From Enterococcus columbae DSM 7374 = ATCC 51263 (GTDB lineage Bacteria > Bacillota > Bacilli > Lactobacillales > Enterococcaceae), in contig NZ_KE136351.1 of assembly GCF_000406925.1 (NCBI RefSeq), positions 5,474 to 69,473 on the forward strand: a stretch of DNA of 64,000 nt, read 5' to 3'. The notes under the pieces are model-generated. The model worked only from the letters and a program-made list of their open reading frames with translations. It searched no databases and was not told the DNA's origin. Below are positions 1 through 9,217 of this stretch, one piece after another. Both the position numbers and the translations under genes were made by a program. Each line of letters opens with the position of its first letter. Position 1 is the stretch's first letter.

Positions 1-21
1 TTTAGCCTCTCCCATTTTTTT

Positions 22-450
22 AACGACGAGTAACACTCAAATTTTCTCGTAGCTGAGCAAGTCGCTAAACATCCTTGGCGTAATCTGTGTTTAGCAGCTA
101 GACACTCGTCGTATAAGCCAGTCTGTCTAGGAAAGTCTTTACACCTTAGCAGACTTTTCTGCCAGACTGGAAAACTTATCCGCTCGTGTCTAAGCAAGCT
201 GCTTCACATCCTTAATGTAATCTGTGTTCGACGGCTAGCTCCGTTGCATCTAAGCCAGAATGTTAGCTGCTCGTATCTGGTCGACCCGTCTCACATCCTT
301 GGCGTAATCTGTGTTTAGCAAGTAGCTCCTTCGTCAAATAAGCTAGTCTGGTGAAAAATTTCCATAACCACTGAATTTTTCCCAGACTAGATCTTATTTG
401 CTCGGAGCTGACCAACTTGCTTCACATCTTTGGTGTAATCTGTTCAAATG
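22..450. repeat. Dispersed intergenic repeat, locus I
   Basis: This stretch has no credible gene and is built from repeated modules. Four copies of a core close to CACATCCTTGGCGTAATCTG lie at about 68-89, 205-226, 292-313 and 423-443. Between them are two large inverted repeats, 113-179 (arms around CCAGTCTG and CAGACTGG, ending in ATAAG/CTTAT) and 336-399 (AAATAAG/CTTATTT ends). Related modules recur at 36187-36365, and positions 22-66 match one arm of the hairpin repeats at 21623-21895 in inverse orientation. The left boundary may lie outside the window. Function unknown; a MITE-like or BOX-like element is possible. Confidence 0.75.
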
Positions 451-457
451 AATCTCA

Positions 458-892
458 TTACAAAACATCCTTGATATATGCTGCATAGCCAGCTGCTTCC
501 ATTTGATTTAGGGGGATAAATTTCAAAGCTGCTGAGTTGATACAATAGCGTAGTCCACCCTTATCAATTGGGCCATCAGTAAAAACATGTCCGAGATGTG
601 AGTCAGCTTGTTGGCTACGAACCTCTATTCGATGCATTCCATGTGAAAAATCAGCCTTTTCTTTAATGACTTTACGATTAATCGGCTGAGTGAAGGCTGG
701 CCAGCCGCAACCTGCTTGATATTTATCTCTAGAGCTAAAGAGCACTTCACCACTGATGACATCTACATAAATCCCTGCTTCAAAAAAGTCGTCGTATTCG
801 CCAGTAAACGGACGTTCGGTTGCATTTTCTTGGGTCACCGTATAAGCTAGTGGACCAATTTTAGCTTTTAATTCTTCCTTTTCCATCATCAT
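458..892 (-). CDS. msrB: Peptide-methionine (R)-S-oxide reductase
   Basis: Reduces the R epimer of methionine sulfoxide in proteins, a cytoplasmic oxidative damage repair enzyme. The 144-residue protein has the usual single-domain SelR/MsrB length and shows GCGWPAF near residue 61, SHLGHVF, and [11 protein letters not shown] with the catalytic cysteine. The zinc-binding CxxC pairs of many MsrB proteins are not seen, as in several Firmicute forms. Three ATG codons occur in a row after AAAGGTAGG, so the exact start could be 892, 889 or 886. It stands alone, between a repeat cluster and an IS element, and no terminator is visible downstream. Confidence 0.95.
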   Translation of the reverse strand: MMMEKEELKAKIGPLAYTVTQENATERPFTGEYDDFFEAGIYVDVISGEVLFSSRDKYQAGCGWPAFTQPINRKVIKEKADFSHGMHRIEVRSQQADSHLGHVFTDGPIDKGGLRYCINSAALKFIPLNQMEAAGYAAYIKDVL

Positions 893-930
893 CCTACCTT
901 TCTTAGTTGATTCGGCTGTAGTCTAATTCT

Positions 931-936
931 ATTATA
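931..936 (-). promoter_or_regulatory. Possible -10 box of msrB
   Basis: On the minus strand this reads TATAAT, 39 nt upstream of the msrB start codon. The matching -35 is poor. The rest of 893-1184 contains no gene I can support; a 60-codon plus-strand frame at 1022-1204 lacks a ribosome site. Confidence 0.35.
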
Positions 937-1184
937 ACTGATACCTGATCGTGGATTCTGTAAATATGCTTATTAGGCGTTCTCTTTTTATTTATTCAAG
1001 CCTAAGTGAGCTGAGAGGTGCGTGTATTTAGACAATTTGCCTATCCTTGTAAGCAAATTTAGAAATAGCCAGTTACTTTTGTCAGCTAAGCTTGTTTGCC
1101 TAGTAAAATTTTTAAAGTCACGAATTTTTGGCTTAAACCAGTTTATTTACTCAAAGTTCCCCCACACTTTGTCTTCCAAACAAA

Positions 1185-1220
1185 AAATAGTTATCTGTAA
1201 CTAATGACAGATAACTATTT
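1185..1220 (-). terminator. Terminator of the ecfT transcript, cut off by the IS element
   Basis: Arms 1185-1198 and 1207-1220 form a perfect 14-bp stem (AAATAGTTATCTGT and its complement) with an 8-nt loop. Read on the minus strand it runs into TATTTTTTG, a factor-independent terminator shape. If the ISL3-family element at 1248-2962 is removed with one target copy, this hairpin lies about 27 nt after the ecfT stop codon, so it was probably the terminator of the ribosomal-ecf transcript. Confidence 0.75.
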
Positions 1221-1239
1221 ATAATTAAATAAGTATAAT

Positions 1240-1247
1240 ACTTTAAT
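1240..1247. repeat. Target site duplication, left copy
   Basis: ACTTTAAT directly abuts the left end of the ISL3-family element and is repeated exactly at 2963-2970. Eight bases is the usual duplication length for this family. Confidence 0.95.
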
Positions 1248-1271
1248 GGTTCTATGATATTTAGTGTTGTT
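1248..1271 (+). repeat. ISL3 left inverted repeat
   Basis: Begins GGTTCTATGATATTTAGTG; pairs with the right end at 2939-2962. Confidence 0.9.
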
Positions 1272-1377
1272 ACTCAAATTGAGGATAACGCTGAATATCT
1301 TTTTTTGTTTGAAACAATAGAAAAAGACATCTGTTTCCTCTATAATTAAGTCGACCAAAACCATTAAGGAGTGAAAC

Positions 1378-2739
1378 ATGATGTCTTTCTTACATAATAT
1401 CAAAAAAACTTGTGCAAGTACAACGAATCTTATCAAAAATATCCTAAATATTAAGGATAAACATATTACTTTTCCTGCTTATGCTTACGCATTTTCTGAC
1501 GAGAAGGTCCATGGCGTGTTTTCTAAAGTCTTTTCTGGTTTGCTTTCCTACCCTGAAAATCCCCATTGTTGTTCTTCTTGTGGAAAGTCAGGTACGGTTA
1601 TTAAGCATACGCCTAAAGCTAGTTTGATTCAAATGATTCCTTATCAAAATGTGCCGACCTACCTGCGTTTATACAAGCAACGTTATCGTTGTAAAGCGTG
1701 CGGACAAACGTTTTCCGCTACGACAAACATCGTTGATGAACGTTGCTATCTTTCAAATGCATTGAAATTCGCTATCCTACATGATTTGAAGCAAAAATGT
1801 GCAATGACGGATATCGCCAAGCGCTATTTTGTCTCGCCTAAATCAGTTGAACGAATCTTAAAGTCTTACTCTTATGAGCTAAATCCTTACCATATGCAAC
1901 TACCAGAATGCCTGCTCATTGATGAATTCAAAGGAACGAGCGATTGTAACGGGAAAATGTGCTTTATTTTAAGTGATGGACAATCCGGGAAAATCATTGA
2001 TATTTTAGACGATCGCAGAAATTTCGTAATTAAAGACTTTTTTCTACGTTTTAGTTTGGAAAGTCGAAATCGTGTCAAATATGTGGTCATGGATATGAAT
2101 GCCGCTTATCCTTATGTCATTAAAGAAGTATTGCCCAATGCATCAATTGTCATTGATCGTTTCCATATTATCCAACAACTCACTCGAGCGTTGAATAAAA
2201 AAAGAATTCAAGTGATGAAAGCATTGCGCTATAAAAATCAACGTGCTTACAATAAATTCAAACGCTATTGGAAGTTGCTTTTAATGCCTGAAGATCACTT
2301 AAACTTTGAGAAATATGTACAATATCCCTTATTCGATCGAAGATATGTGACACAGACTGAGGTGGTGGATACGTTACTTAGTTTTGATGATGCATTCAGA
2401 CAGTGTTACCAGATTTATCAAGAGCTACTTGCTTGTTTTCATCAAAAGCAGCTAGACGAATTCTTCCATATTCTTCACACGCTACCTGAAGACTTAGATA
2501 TAGCCTTTAAAAAATCGCTGAAATATTTAATCAAACATACACACGCTATAAAAAATGCGATACAATCCCCTTACTCCAACGGAAAATTAGAAGGGAAAAA
2601 CAATTTAATCAAGGTCTTTCAGCGAGTGGCTTTTGGATTTAGAAACTTTAGTAATATGCGAAGAAGAATCTTTTTATACGAAGAAAATTGGCATACAAAA
2701 CAACCAACTAAAAGAAATTGTGGGGAGAAATCCGCCTAA
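1378..2739 (+). CDS. ISL3-family transposase
   Basis: The 453-residue protein is the DDE transposase of the surrounding element. Near the N terminus are two CxxC pairs (CSSCG about residue 55, CKACG about residue 103) of the zinc-finger region typical of ISL3 transposases, followed by a helix-turn-helix region. The catalytic domain shows LIDEFKG, VVMDMNAAYPY and the C-terminal SNGKLEGKNN segment with the acidic residue. Translation starts after AAGGAG; ATG at 1378 or 1381 both fit. A TATAAT box lies at 1341-1346. No frameshift or stop interrupts it, so it is probably active. Confidence 0.95.
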   Translation: MMSFLHNIKKTCASTTNLIKNILNIKDKHITFPAYAYAFSDEKVHGVFSKVFSGLLSYPENPHCCSSCGKSGTVIKHTPKASLIQMIPYQNVPTYLRLYKQRYRCKACGQTFSATTNIVDERCYLSNALKFAILHDLKQKCAMTDIAKRYFVSPKSVERILKSYSYELNPYHMQLPECLLIDEFKGTSDCNGKMCFILSDGQSGKIIDILDDRRNFVIKDFFLRFSLESRNRVKYVVMDMNAAYPYVIKEVLPNASIVIDRFHIIQQLTRALNKKRIQVMKALRYKNQRAYNKFKRYWKLLLMPEDHLNFEKYVQYPLFDRRYVTQTEVVDTLLSFDDAFRQCYQIYQELLACFHQKQLDEFFHILHTLPEDLDIAFKKSLKYLIKHTHAIKNAIQSPYSNGKLEGKNNLIKVFQRVAFGFRNFSNMRRRIFLYEENWHTKQPTKRNCGEKSA

Positions 2740-2767
2740 ATCTCTTTCTCAATCAGACTGCTATTGT

Positions 2768-2850
2768 AACAGGCGAGCTTTCGCTTGTGCAAGGGCTTTG
2801 CAAGTGACCGATCTTCGTCTCGGTCACCCTTGCACGCTTAGCTGCCTGTT
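2768..2850 (+). other. Large branched hairpin in the 3' part of the IS
   Basis: Outer arms AACAGGC (2768-2774) and GCCTGTT (2844-2850) enclose GCAAGGG/CCCTTGC and an inner GTGACCGA/TCGGTCAC stem. It lies 29 nt after the transposase stop. It may terminate or stabilise the transposase mRNA, or block transcription coming from outside. Confidence 0.6.
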
Positions 2851-2938
2851 TGACAAAAAGCATCGATTGAAAAAGAAAATAAAAACAGGAGAGAAAGTCA
2901 TCGAAAAAATAACTTCCTCTCCCATCGACTTAATTGCC

Positions 2939-2962
2939 AACAACACTAGTTGACAAAGAACC
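2939..2962 (-). repeat. ISL3 right inverted repeat
   Basis: Complement reads GGTTCTTTGTCAACTAGTG; typical of ISL3-family ends. Confidence 0.9.
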
Positions 2963-2970
2963 ACTTTAAT
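2963..2970. repeat. Target site duplication, right copy, overlapping the ecfT stop
   Basis: ACTTTAAT, identical to 1240-1247. Bases 2966-2968 are the ecfT stop codon on the minus strand. Confidence 0.95.
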
Positions 2971-3760
2971 TTCTTACTAACACTAAAAGGGCCGTTAATA
3001 ATACAAAGGTTAATATCGTAATCGTGTCTAATAATTTCCATTCAAGCAAGCGATATTTGGTGCGTCCATTGCCCCCTTGATAGCCTCGCGCTTCCATTGC
3101 ATAAGCAAGATCGATTGCGCGTGTAAAGCTGCTTACAAATAGTGGAATTAACAATGGAATAATCGCCCGCATTTTTTGAATGAGATTTCCCTCAGAAAAA
3201 TCCACCCCGCGTGCGCGTTGAGCATTCATAATTTTTTCTGTTTCATCCATTAATGTTGGCACGTAACGTAAAGCAATTGATAGCATTAATGAAAACTCGT
3301 GGACAGGTAATTTGAAGGCTTTTAATGGGCGTAATAATGACTCAATTGCATCTGACAATTCTAAAGGTAGCGTGGTTAAGGTTAATAATGTCGACATGAA
3401 GATAATTAAAACGAATCGACAGAAAATAAAAATCCCATTCGTTACCCCATATTCCGTTAAACGGAAAATTCCCCATTGCCAATAGATGGTACCTCCATTA
3501 GTAAAGAAGACCTGTAAGAAAACTGTAAACAAAATCAAGCCGATCAACGCTCTTAATCCACGTATAAAGAACAATAAATTAATTTTAGATAAACCTACTG
3601 CCACAAAAGTAAAAATTGCTAATAACGCATAAGATTGCCAATTATTCGCTAAGAAGATAATCCCTATGAAATAAAAGCTAGCTAATAGCTTGGCACGTGG
3701 ATCCATTTGATGAATAAGTGAATTTCCAGGAATATAGCGACCAAAAATCAGTTTATTCAT
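2966..3760 (-). CDS. ecfT: ECF transporter transmembrane subunit EcfT
   Basis: Membrane scaffold of a group II energy-coupling factor transporter, linking the EcfA1-EcfA2 ATPases to interchangeable vitamin-binding S proteins. The 264-residue protein has several hydrophobic helices and the two Ala-Arg-Gly signatures that contact the ATPases ([10 protein letters not shown] and [10 protein letters not shown]) in the C-terminal half. It overlaps the end of ecfA2 by 8 bp. Its stop codon lies inside the target duplication of an ISL3-family element, so the protein is intact but its terminator now lies 1.7 kb away. The S protein at 22743-23294 is a likely client. Confidence 0.95.
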   Translation of the reverse strand: MNKLIFGRYIPGNSLIHQMDPRAKLLASFYFIGIIFLANNWQSYALLAIFTFVAVGLSKINLLFFIRGLRALIGLILFTVFLQVFFTNGGTIYWQWGIFRLTEYGVTNGIFIFCRFVLIIFMSTLLTLTTLPLELSDAIESLLRPLKAFKLPVHEFSLMLSIALRYVPTLMDETEKIMNAQRARGVDFSEGNLIQKMRAIIPLLIPLFVSSFTRAIDLAYAMEARGYQGGNGRTKYRLLEWKLLDTITILTFVLLTALLVLVRN

Positions 3761-4622
3761 GAATCAATCCCCCTTGCTGCATAATTTCATCAGCTAAAGC
3801 CTTAGCAGTCAGTGGTAATTGCTTAAAATGCATCCCTTTTTCTTGTAATTTTAAAGCAAATTGAGTCGCCGTCGGTAAACCTAATTGCTTTTCTTGTAGC
3901 CATTGAAAATCTTGAAAGACCAGCTCTGGTGTTCCTTCTTTAACCACTCGTCCCTTTTCTAAGGCATAAACATAATCAGCATAATCAGCGACATCATCCA
4001 TCAAATGAGTGACTAAGACTAGGGTTAAGCCTTGTTCTTTATGTAGGCGCCAAAACATATCCATCATTTCCTTGCGTCCTTGAGGATCTAAGCCGGCTGT
4101 TGGCTCATCTAAGACTAAAATCTCTGGCTGCATAGCTAATACTCCAGCAATCGCCACACGACGCATTTGCCCACCAGATAGATCAAATGGTGAACGCTGT
4201 AAATAGCTCTCATCAAGGCCGACTAGCTGTAAGGTCTCTTTCGCTAGGGCATAGGCATCCGCTTGGCTTACCCCAAAGTTTTGTGGGCCAAAAGCAATAT
4301 CCTTTTCAACTGTTTCTTCAAATAATTGTGATTCAGGGAATTGGAAAACAATCCCTACCTTTTTACGAACCGGCTTTAGATTTTTGTTATCACTTTCTGG
4401 CGTAATCTTACGCTCGCCAATGGTTACAGTACCAGCAGTTGGTTTTAATAAAGCATTTAAATGCTGAAGTAAAGTCGATTTTCCACTACCGGTATGACCA
4501 ATAATTGCAGTATAGCTACCTGATTGAATCTGTAAATCAATATCAAATAGCGCCCGATGTTCAAAAGGGGTATTCGGCTGATAGGTAAAATCTACTTTTT
4601 CAAAACGGATGTCCATAGCCAA
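3753..4622 (-). CDS. ecfA2: ECF transporter ATPase EcfA2
   Basis: Second ATPase of the energy-coupling factor module. It shows Walker [10 protein letters not shown], signature [13 protein letters not shown], and Walker [14 protein letters not shown]. The frame as listed opens with TTG at 4622, about 8 nt after AAAGGA; an ATG six bases downstream (4616, protein beginning MDIRFEK) is the alternative and is closer to the usual N terminus. The start overlaps the end of ecfA1 by about 30 bp, which points to translational coupling and equal amounts of the two ATPases. Confidence 0.95.
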   Translation of the reverse strand: MAMDIRFEKVDFTYQPNTPFEHRALFDIDLQIQSGSYTAIIGHTGSGKSTLLQHLNALLKPTAGTVTIGERKITPESDNKNLKPVRKKVGIVFQFPESQLFEETVEKDIAFGPQNFGVSQADAYALAKETLQLVGLDESYLQRSPFDLSGGQMRRVAIAGVLAMQPEILVLDEPTAGLDPQGRKEMMDMFWRLHKEQGLTLVLVTHLMDDVADYADYVYALEKGRVVKEGTPELVFQDFQWLQEKQLGLPTATQFALKLQEKGMHFKQLPLTAKALADEIMQQGGLIHE

Positions 4623-5431
4623 TCAACCATCCTTTCTTCAGTCATATAATCAGTTGGAACATTTAAGCCAGCTTGTTTTAAAGCAGCCTTTAAACGTTCA
4701 GGAAACGGTAAATCCAGCCCTAATTCGATGAGCTTTTCGCCTGCAGAAAAAATCTCTTCCGGTGTACCCTCTTGAATCAATTGGCCCTTTTTCATGACAA
4801 AGATTCGATTCGCATTAGCTGCTTCATCAATATCATGGGTGATTGATAAGACGGTTAAATTATTTTCTTCCTTGATTTTTTTCACCGTAGCAATCACTTC
4901 TAGTCGGCCTTCTGGATCTAACATACTGGTGGCTTCATCCAAAATAATAACATTTGGCCGTAAAGCAACAATGCCGGCAATCGCAACTCGTTGTTTTTGA
5001 CCACCAGATAGTCGGGAAGGCTCCTTCTTCATAAATTCAGCCATGCGAACTTGTTCAAGTGATTCTTTTACTCGAATAAGCATCTCTTCACGTGGAATGC
5101 CTTGATTTTCTAAACCAAAAGCAACATCGTCTTCAACTGTTGAGCCAACAAATTGATTGTCTGGATTTTGAAAAACCATCCCGACATTCCGACGAATATC
5201 CCAAATATTTTTTTCATTGACCTCTTGACCATTAATTTTAATAGTACCAGCTTCAGGTAAAAGTAAGCCGTTAATCGTTTTAGCTAAAGTCGACTTTCCA
5301 GAACCATTATGACCAATAATGGCAATCCATTCACCTTGATGAATCGATAGTGAAACATCATTTAATGCGGGAATAGTGTCTTCAACTTGATAGCGAAACG
5401 TAATATTATTCATTTCTATAATCGGTTTCAT
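4592..5431 (-). CDS. ecfA1: ECF transporter ATPase EcfA1
   Basis: First ATPase of the shared vitamin uptake module. The 279-residue protein carries Walker [11 protein letters not shown]-loop [10 protein letters not shown], signature [13 protein letters not shown] and Walker [14 protein letters not shown]. Translation begins at ATG 5431 after AAGGAGAAATT. The order ecfA1-ecfA2-ecfT after rplQ is standard for Lactobacillales. A separate promoter at 5464-5492 and a terminator after rplQ suggest that ecf expression is partly uncoupled from the ribosomal operon. Confidence 0.95.
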   Translation of the reverse strand: MKPIIEMNNITFRYQVEDTIPALNDVSLSIHQGEWIAIIGHNGSGKSTLAKTINGLLLPEAGTIKINGQEVNEKNIWDIRRNVGMVFQNPDNQFVGSTVEDDVAFGLENQGIPREEMLIRVKESLEQVRMAEFMKKEPSRLSGGQKQRVAIAGIVALRPNVIILDEATSMLDPEGRLEVIATVKKIKEENNLTVLSITHDIDEAANANRIFVMKKGQLIQEGTPEEIFSAGEKLIELGLDLPFPERLKAALKQAGLNVPTDYMTEERMVDWLWTSVLKK

Positions 5432-5463
5432 AATTTCTCCTTAAATGCTATTCACTAGCCCTA

Positions 5464-5492
5464 ACAATACCAAAAAACAAGAGAAAATTCAA
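5464..5492 (-). promoter_or_regulatory. Promoter of ecfA1A2T
   Basis: Minus strand: -35 TTGAAT (5487-5492), 17-nt spacer, -10 TATTGT (5464-5469) preceded by TGG, an extended -10. It lies 32 nt upstream of the ecfA1 start. Confidence 0.65.
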
Positions 5493-5576
5493 TTCCTCTT
5501 GCTTGGCTTTTAGAAAACGTTTTTTTCATAATTCATTTTTGCGTCTACTTTATGTCTTGACACAAAAATCAACTAT

Positions 5577-5630
5577 AAAAAAAACACCTTATGATGAGTG
5601 CATACCCCCTGATGACTCTCATCAGAGGGT
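5577..5630 (-). terminator. Terminator region after rplQ
   Basis: Arms 5604-5615 and 5619-5630 form a hairpin (CTGATGA/TCATCAG plus flanking C:G pairs). On the minus strand it is followed by CACTCATCATAAGGTG and then eight U residues (5584-5577). The downstream segment can also pair with the left part of the hairpin, so two exclusive folds are possible. Probably a full or partial terminator between rplQ and ecfA1. Confidence 0.6.
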
Positions 5631-5715
5631 AGCGACGAGCTAGACTCGGAAAGTATAAACTTCCAACATCATAACACTCTAATAAACATCTATAAAGTGA
5701 TGAAAAGTGTAACTA

Positions 5716-6096
5716 TTAAACAAGCTCTAGGATAACCATTGGTGCAGCATCTCCACGTCTTGGTTCTGTCTTCAAGATGCGAGTGTAACCACCATTACGG
5801 TCAGCATAGCGAGGTGCGATATCATTGAATAGCTTTTGTAAAGCTGATTCAACAACGATCTTGTCGTTTTCTTCGCGAATGTCAGCAATTTCATTGCGTA
5901 CAAAAGCAGCAGCTTGACGACGAGCGTGTAAGTCACCACGTTTTCCTAAAGTGATCATTTTTTCAGCAGTTGAACGTACTTCTTTCGCACGAGCTTCAGT
6001 TGTAACGATACGTTCGTTGATAAATAAATCAGTTGTTAAGTCACGTAACATCGCTTTACGTTGAGAAGATGTACGTCCTAATTTACGATAACTCAT
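5716..6096 (-). CDS. rplQ: 50S ribosomal protein L17
   Basis: Large-subunit protein near the exit tunnel. The 126-residue protein begins [20 protein letters not shown], the bacterial L17 signature, and contains the conserved [15 protein letters not shown] segment. Length is usual. It is the last ribosomal gene of the alpha part of the cluster, 27 bp after rpoA, and is followed by a hairpin with a U run before the ecf genes. Confidence 0.98.
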   Translation of the reverse strand: MSYRKLGRTSSQRKAMLRDLTTDLFINERIVTTEARAKEVRSTAEKMITLGKRGDLHARRQAAAFVRNEIADIREENDKIVVESALQKLFNDIAPRYADRNGGYTRILKTEPRRGDAAPMVILELV

Positions 6097-6123
6097 TTGG
6101 TTTTCCCTCCCTCAATCGATATT

Positions 6124-7062
6124 TTAGTCATCTTTACGTAAACCTAAACCTAAATCATGTAACTTCGCTTTAACCTCTTCTAGAGATTTACGACCTAAGT
6201 TACGAACTTTGATCATTTCTGGTTCAGATTTGTTGGTTAATTCTTGTACAGTATTAATGCCTGCACGTTTCAAACAGTTATAAGAACGAACAGATAAATC
6301 TAATTCTTCAATTGTCATTTCCAACATTTTTTCTTTTTGTGTTTCTTCTTTTTCAACCATGATTTCAGCATGTTTTGCTTCATCAGTTAGGTTCACAAAA
6401 ATATCTAAATGTTCAGTCATGATTTTAGCAGCTAAACTCATAGCATCTAAAGGTTCGATTGATCCATCAGTCCAAATTTCCATTGTTAATTTATCGAATA
6501 CATCACGACGACCAACACGAGTGTTTTCAACTTGGTAGTTGACACGACGTACTGGTGTGTAAATTGAATCGACTGGAAGCACGCCAATTGGCATATCTTC
6601 TTTTTTGTTTTCATCAGCTTGTACGTAACCACGACCGGCTTTCACTGTTAAGCGCGCACGGAAAGTAGCTCCTTCGCTGACGCTACAAATGTACATATCT
6701 TTGTTAAGGATTTCTACATCAGAATCAACAAGAATATCCCCAGCAGTGACAACTGCAGGACCTGTAATATCGATTTCTAAAGTTTTTTCCTCAGAACCGT
6801 ACAATTTTAAAGCTAAACCTTTTACATTCAAAATAATTTGTGCAACGTCTTCTCTAACACCTTTGATAGTAGAAAATTCGTGTAACACACCTTCAATTTG
6901 AATATTGGTGATAGCTGCCCCTGGTAATGAAGACAACAAGATACGACGAAGAGAATTACCTAAAGTAGTACCATAGCCTCTTTCCAAAGGTTCAACGATG
7001 AACTTGCCATAATCTTTTTCTTCATCAATTTTTGAAATTCTTGGTTTTTCGAATTCAATCAT
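6124..7062 (-). CDS. rpoA: RNA polymerase alpha subunit
   Basis: Assembles the RNA polymerase core and contacts UP elements and activators. The N-terminal assembly domain covers about residues 1-230 ([20 protein letters not shown] near residue 30) and the C-terminal DNA-binding domain starts near residue 245 ([27 protein letters not shown]). I place the start at ATG 7062 (MIEFEKPRI, 312 aa), which matches the family; an upstream in-frame GTG at 7071 would sit only a few bases from the GGGG ribosome site. Confidence 0.97.
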   Translation of the reverse strand: MIEFEKPRISKIDEEKDYGKFIVEPLERGYGTTLGNSLRRILLSSLPGAAITNIQIEGVLHEFSTIKGVREDVAQIILNVKGLALKLYGSEEKTLEIDITGPAVVTAGDILVDSDVEILNKDMYICSVSEGATFRARLTVKAGRGYVQADENKKEDMPIGVLPVDSIYTPVRRVNYQVENTRVGRRDVFDKLTMEIWTDGSIEPLDAMSLAAKIMTEHLDIFVNLTDEAKHAEIMVEKEETQKEKMLEMTIEELDLSVRSYNCLKRAGINTVQELTNKSEPEMIKVRNLGRKSLEEVKAKLHDLGLGLRKDD

Positions 7063-7140
7063 TCTTATCACTTACCCCTTTCAAAACGAAAAGTGTCTTG
7101 TTCAATGACCATTGTTGAAACTCAAAATGAGCAGCACTCA

Positions 7141-7530
7141 TTAAACACGACGGCGTTTTGGAGGGCGGCATCCATTATGAGGAACTGGAGTTACATCACG
7201 GATTGCAGTAACTTCTAAACCTGCTGCTTGTAATGAACGAATTGCTGCTTCACGTCCTGAACCAGGGCCTTTAACAGTAACCTCAACTGTTCTTAATCCG
7301 TGTTCCATAGCTGCTTTAGCTGCAGTTTCAGCTGCCATTTGTGCAGCAAACGGAGTTGATTTTCTGCTTCCTTTAAATCCTAATGCACCTGCTGAAGACC
7401 AAGCCAATGCATTACCATGAACGTCAGTAATCATGACGATTGTATTGTTGAATGTTGAATGAATATGAGCAACACCAGATTCAATATTCTTTTTGACACG
7501 GCGTTTACGACTCACTTTTTTTCCTGCCAT
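7141..7530 (-). CDS. rpsK: 30S ribosomal protein S11
   Basis: Small-subunit platform protein contacting the mRNA exit region. The 129-residue protein shows [18 protein letters not shown] and the basic C-terminal end [13 protein letters not shown], both diagnostic. It follows rpsM by 31 bp in the usual rpsM-rpsK-rpoA-rplQ order. Confidence 0.98.
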   Translation of the reverse strand: MAGKKVSRKRRVKKNIESGVAHIHSTFNNTIVMITDVHGNALAWSSAGALGFKGSRKSTPFAAQMAAETAAKAAMEHGLRTVEVTVKGPGSGREAAIRSLQAAGLEVTAIRDVTPVPHNGCRPPKRRRV

Positions 7531-7561
7531 GAAGTGTTAACCTCCTTCACTAATTAGTTAA

Positions 7562-7927
7562 TTATTTTTTCTTACCTGCAACTGTCTTAGATGGACCTTT
7601 GCGAGTACGTGCGTTATTCTTAGTGTTTTGACCACGAACTGGCAAACCACGGCGATGACGCATACCACGGTATGAACCGATTTCCATCAAGCGTTTGATG
7701 TTAAGGTTGACTTCACGACGAAGGTCACCTTCTACTTTTAATTTGTCAACTTCAGCACGGATAGCATCTGTTTGTTCGTTTGTTAAATCACGTACGCGAA
7801 CATCTTCAGATACACCAGCTTTTGCTAAGATTTCTTTTGCAGTTGCTGTACCAATACCATAAATGTATGTTAATGAAACAACAACACGTTTTTCACGAGG
7901 AATATCTACTCCTGCAATACGAGCCAT
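7562..7927 (-). CDS. rpsM: 30S ribosomal protein S13
   Basis: Head protein of the small subunit that contacts the P-site tRNA and L5. The 121-residue sequence begins [14 protein letters not shown] and has the helix-two-turn-helix motif [14 protein letters not shown] and the conserved [19 protein letters not shown] tail. Spacing of 18 bp after rpmJ. Confidence 0.98.
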   Translation of the reverse strand: MARIAGVDIPREKRVVVSLTYIYGIGTATAKEILAKAGVSEDVRVRDLTNEQTDAIRAEVDKLKVEGDLRREVNLNIKRLMEIGSYRGMRHRRGLPVRGQNTKNNARTRKGPSKTVAGKKK

Positions 7928-7945
7928 ATTCTGTTACACCTCCAA

Positions 7946-8062
7946 TTATCCTTGACGTTGTTTGTGTTTTGGATTTGCTGGGCAAATCACCATAACGCGT
8001 CCTTTACGACGAATTACTTTACAATGTTCACACATTGGTTTTACTGATGGTCTTACTTTCAT
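7946..8062 (-). CDS. rpmJ: 50S ribosomal protein L36
   Basis: A 38-codon gene between infA and rpsM. The translation begins [20 protein letters not shown] and ends PKHKQRQG. Cys11, Cys14, Cys27 and His33 form the zinc ribbon of the C+ form of L36. Start ATG at 8062 follows AGGAGGTATTATC. Because the zinc-binding form is used here, a zinc-free paralogue elsewhere is possible, as in other Firmicutes. Confidence 0.97.
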   Translation of the reverse strand: MKVRPSVKPMCEHCKVIRRKGRVMVICPANPKHKQRQG

Positions 8063-8094
8063 GATAATACCTCCTAATGATTTACGGAGTACAA

Positions 8095-8313
8095 TTATTT
8101 AAAGCGGTAAGTAATACGACCACGAGTTAAGTCATACGGAGATAACTCAACTGTTACCTTGTCACCAGGTAAAATACGAATGTAGTGCATTCTAATTTTA
8201 CCAGATACAGTGGCAAGCACTTGATGGCCATTTTCCAACTCGACTTTAAACATTGCATTCGGCAAAGTTTCGACGACTGTACCTTCGACTTCAATCATAT
8301 CTTCTTTTGCCAC
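8095..8313 (-). CDS. infA: Translation initiation factor IF-1
   Basis: Binds the ribosomal A site during initiation. The 72-residue OB-fold protein begins (M)[18 protein letters not shown]. The start is GTG at 8313, seven bases after AAGGAGGT; a longer frame opening at 8334 would place its ATG upstream of that ribosome site and is rejected. First gene behind the internal promoter at 8437-8466, so infA-rpmJ-rpsM-rpsK-rpoA-rplQ can be made without the S10 promoter. Confidence 0.97.
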   Translation of the reverse strand: MAKEDMIEVEGTVVETLPNAMFKVELENGHQVLATVSGKIRMHYIRILPGDKVTVELSPYDLTRGRITYRFK

Positions 8314-8400
8314 GCACAGTACCTCCTTGTACATTTTCGTACCTTACATACGATAAAACGGCGGAATTATCTTCCACCTGAGATTCTCAAAACAATGCTC

Positions 8401-8421
8401 CTAGTACAAAAATAATACTAG
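8401..8421 (-). other. Hairpin in the infA leader
   Basis: CTAGTA/TACTAG arms (8401-8406, 8416-8421) lie about 15 nt downstream of the -10 box. Short stem, no U run; possibly mRNA protecting. Confidence 0.4.
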
Positions 8422-8436
8422 AAGTCGGACTTGAAA

Positions 8437-8466
8437 ATTATACCATAGATCCTACCAATTTATCAA
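8437..8466 (-). promoter_or_regulatory. Promoter before infA
   Basis: Minus strand: -35 TTGATA (8461-8466), 18-nt spacer, -10 TATAAT (8437-8442) with TGG just upstream (extended -10). It lies in the 197-bp gap between adk and infA and gives a leader of about 115 nt. Confidence 0.8.
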
Positions 8467-8510
8467 GAGAAAGTTGCTTTTTTCAAGTTGGTTTTGCGGG
8501 CGATTGAGTG

Positions 8511-9158
<648 letters not shown>

Positions 9159-9217
9159 TCATTCCTCCTAGAAAGTTTATGAATAGTGTTGAGGAGATTC
9201 CTCAACACTTCAAAAAC

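Larger units (their letters stand above)
1248..2962 (+). mobile_element. Complete ISL3-family insertion sequence, 1715 bp
   Basis: The element is bounded by imperfect 24-bp inverted repeats (1248-1271 and 2939-2962; 19 of 24 positions match, beginning GGTTCT) and a perfect 8-bp target duplication. It carries one intact transposase. The clean duplication suggests a fairly recent insertion. The right-hand copy of the duplication contains the ecfT stop codon, so ecfT keeps its full reading frame. The roughly 200 bp after the transposase hold a large hairpin (2768-2850) rather than a second gene. Confidence 0.93.

Noticed and set aside
22-450. CRISPR array
   Set aside because: The repeated cores are imperfect, irregularly spaced (about 85 to 140 bp) and alternate with palindromes; no cas gene is present.
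1022-1204. 60-codon plus-strand open frame
   Set aside because: No ribosome site, atypical composition, and it runs into the ecfT terminator hairpin.
2633-2953. 106-codon frame overlapping the transposase end
   Set aside because: Out of frame with the transposase, spans the IS hairpin, and resembles no protein I know.
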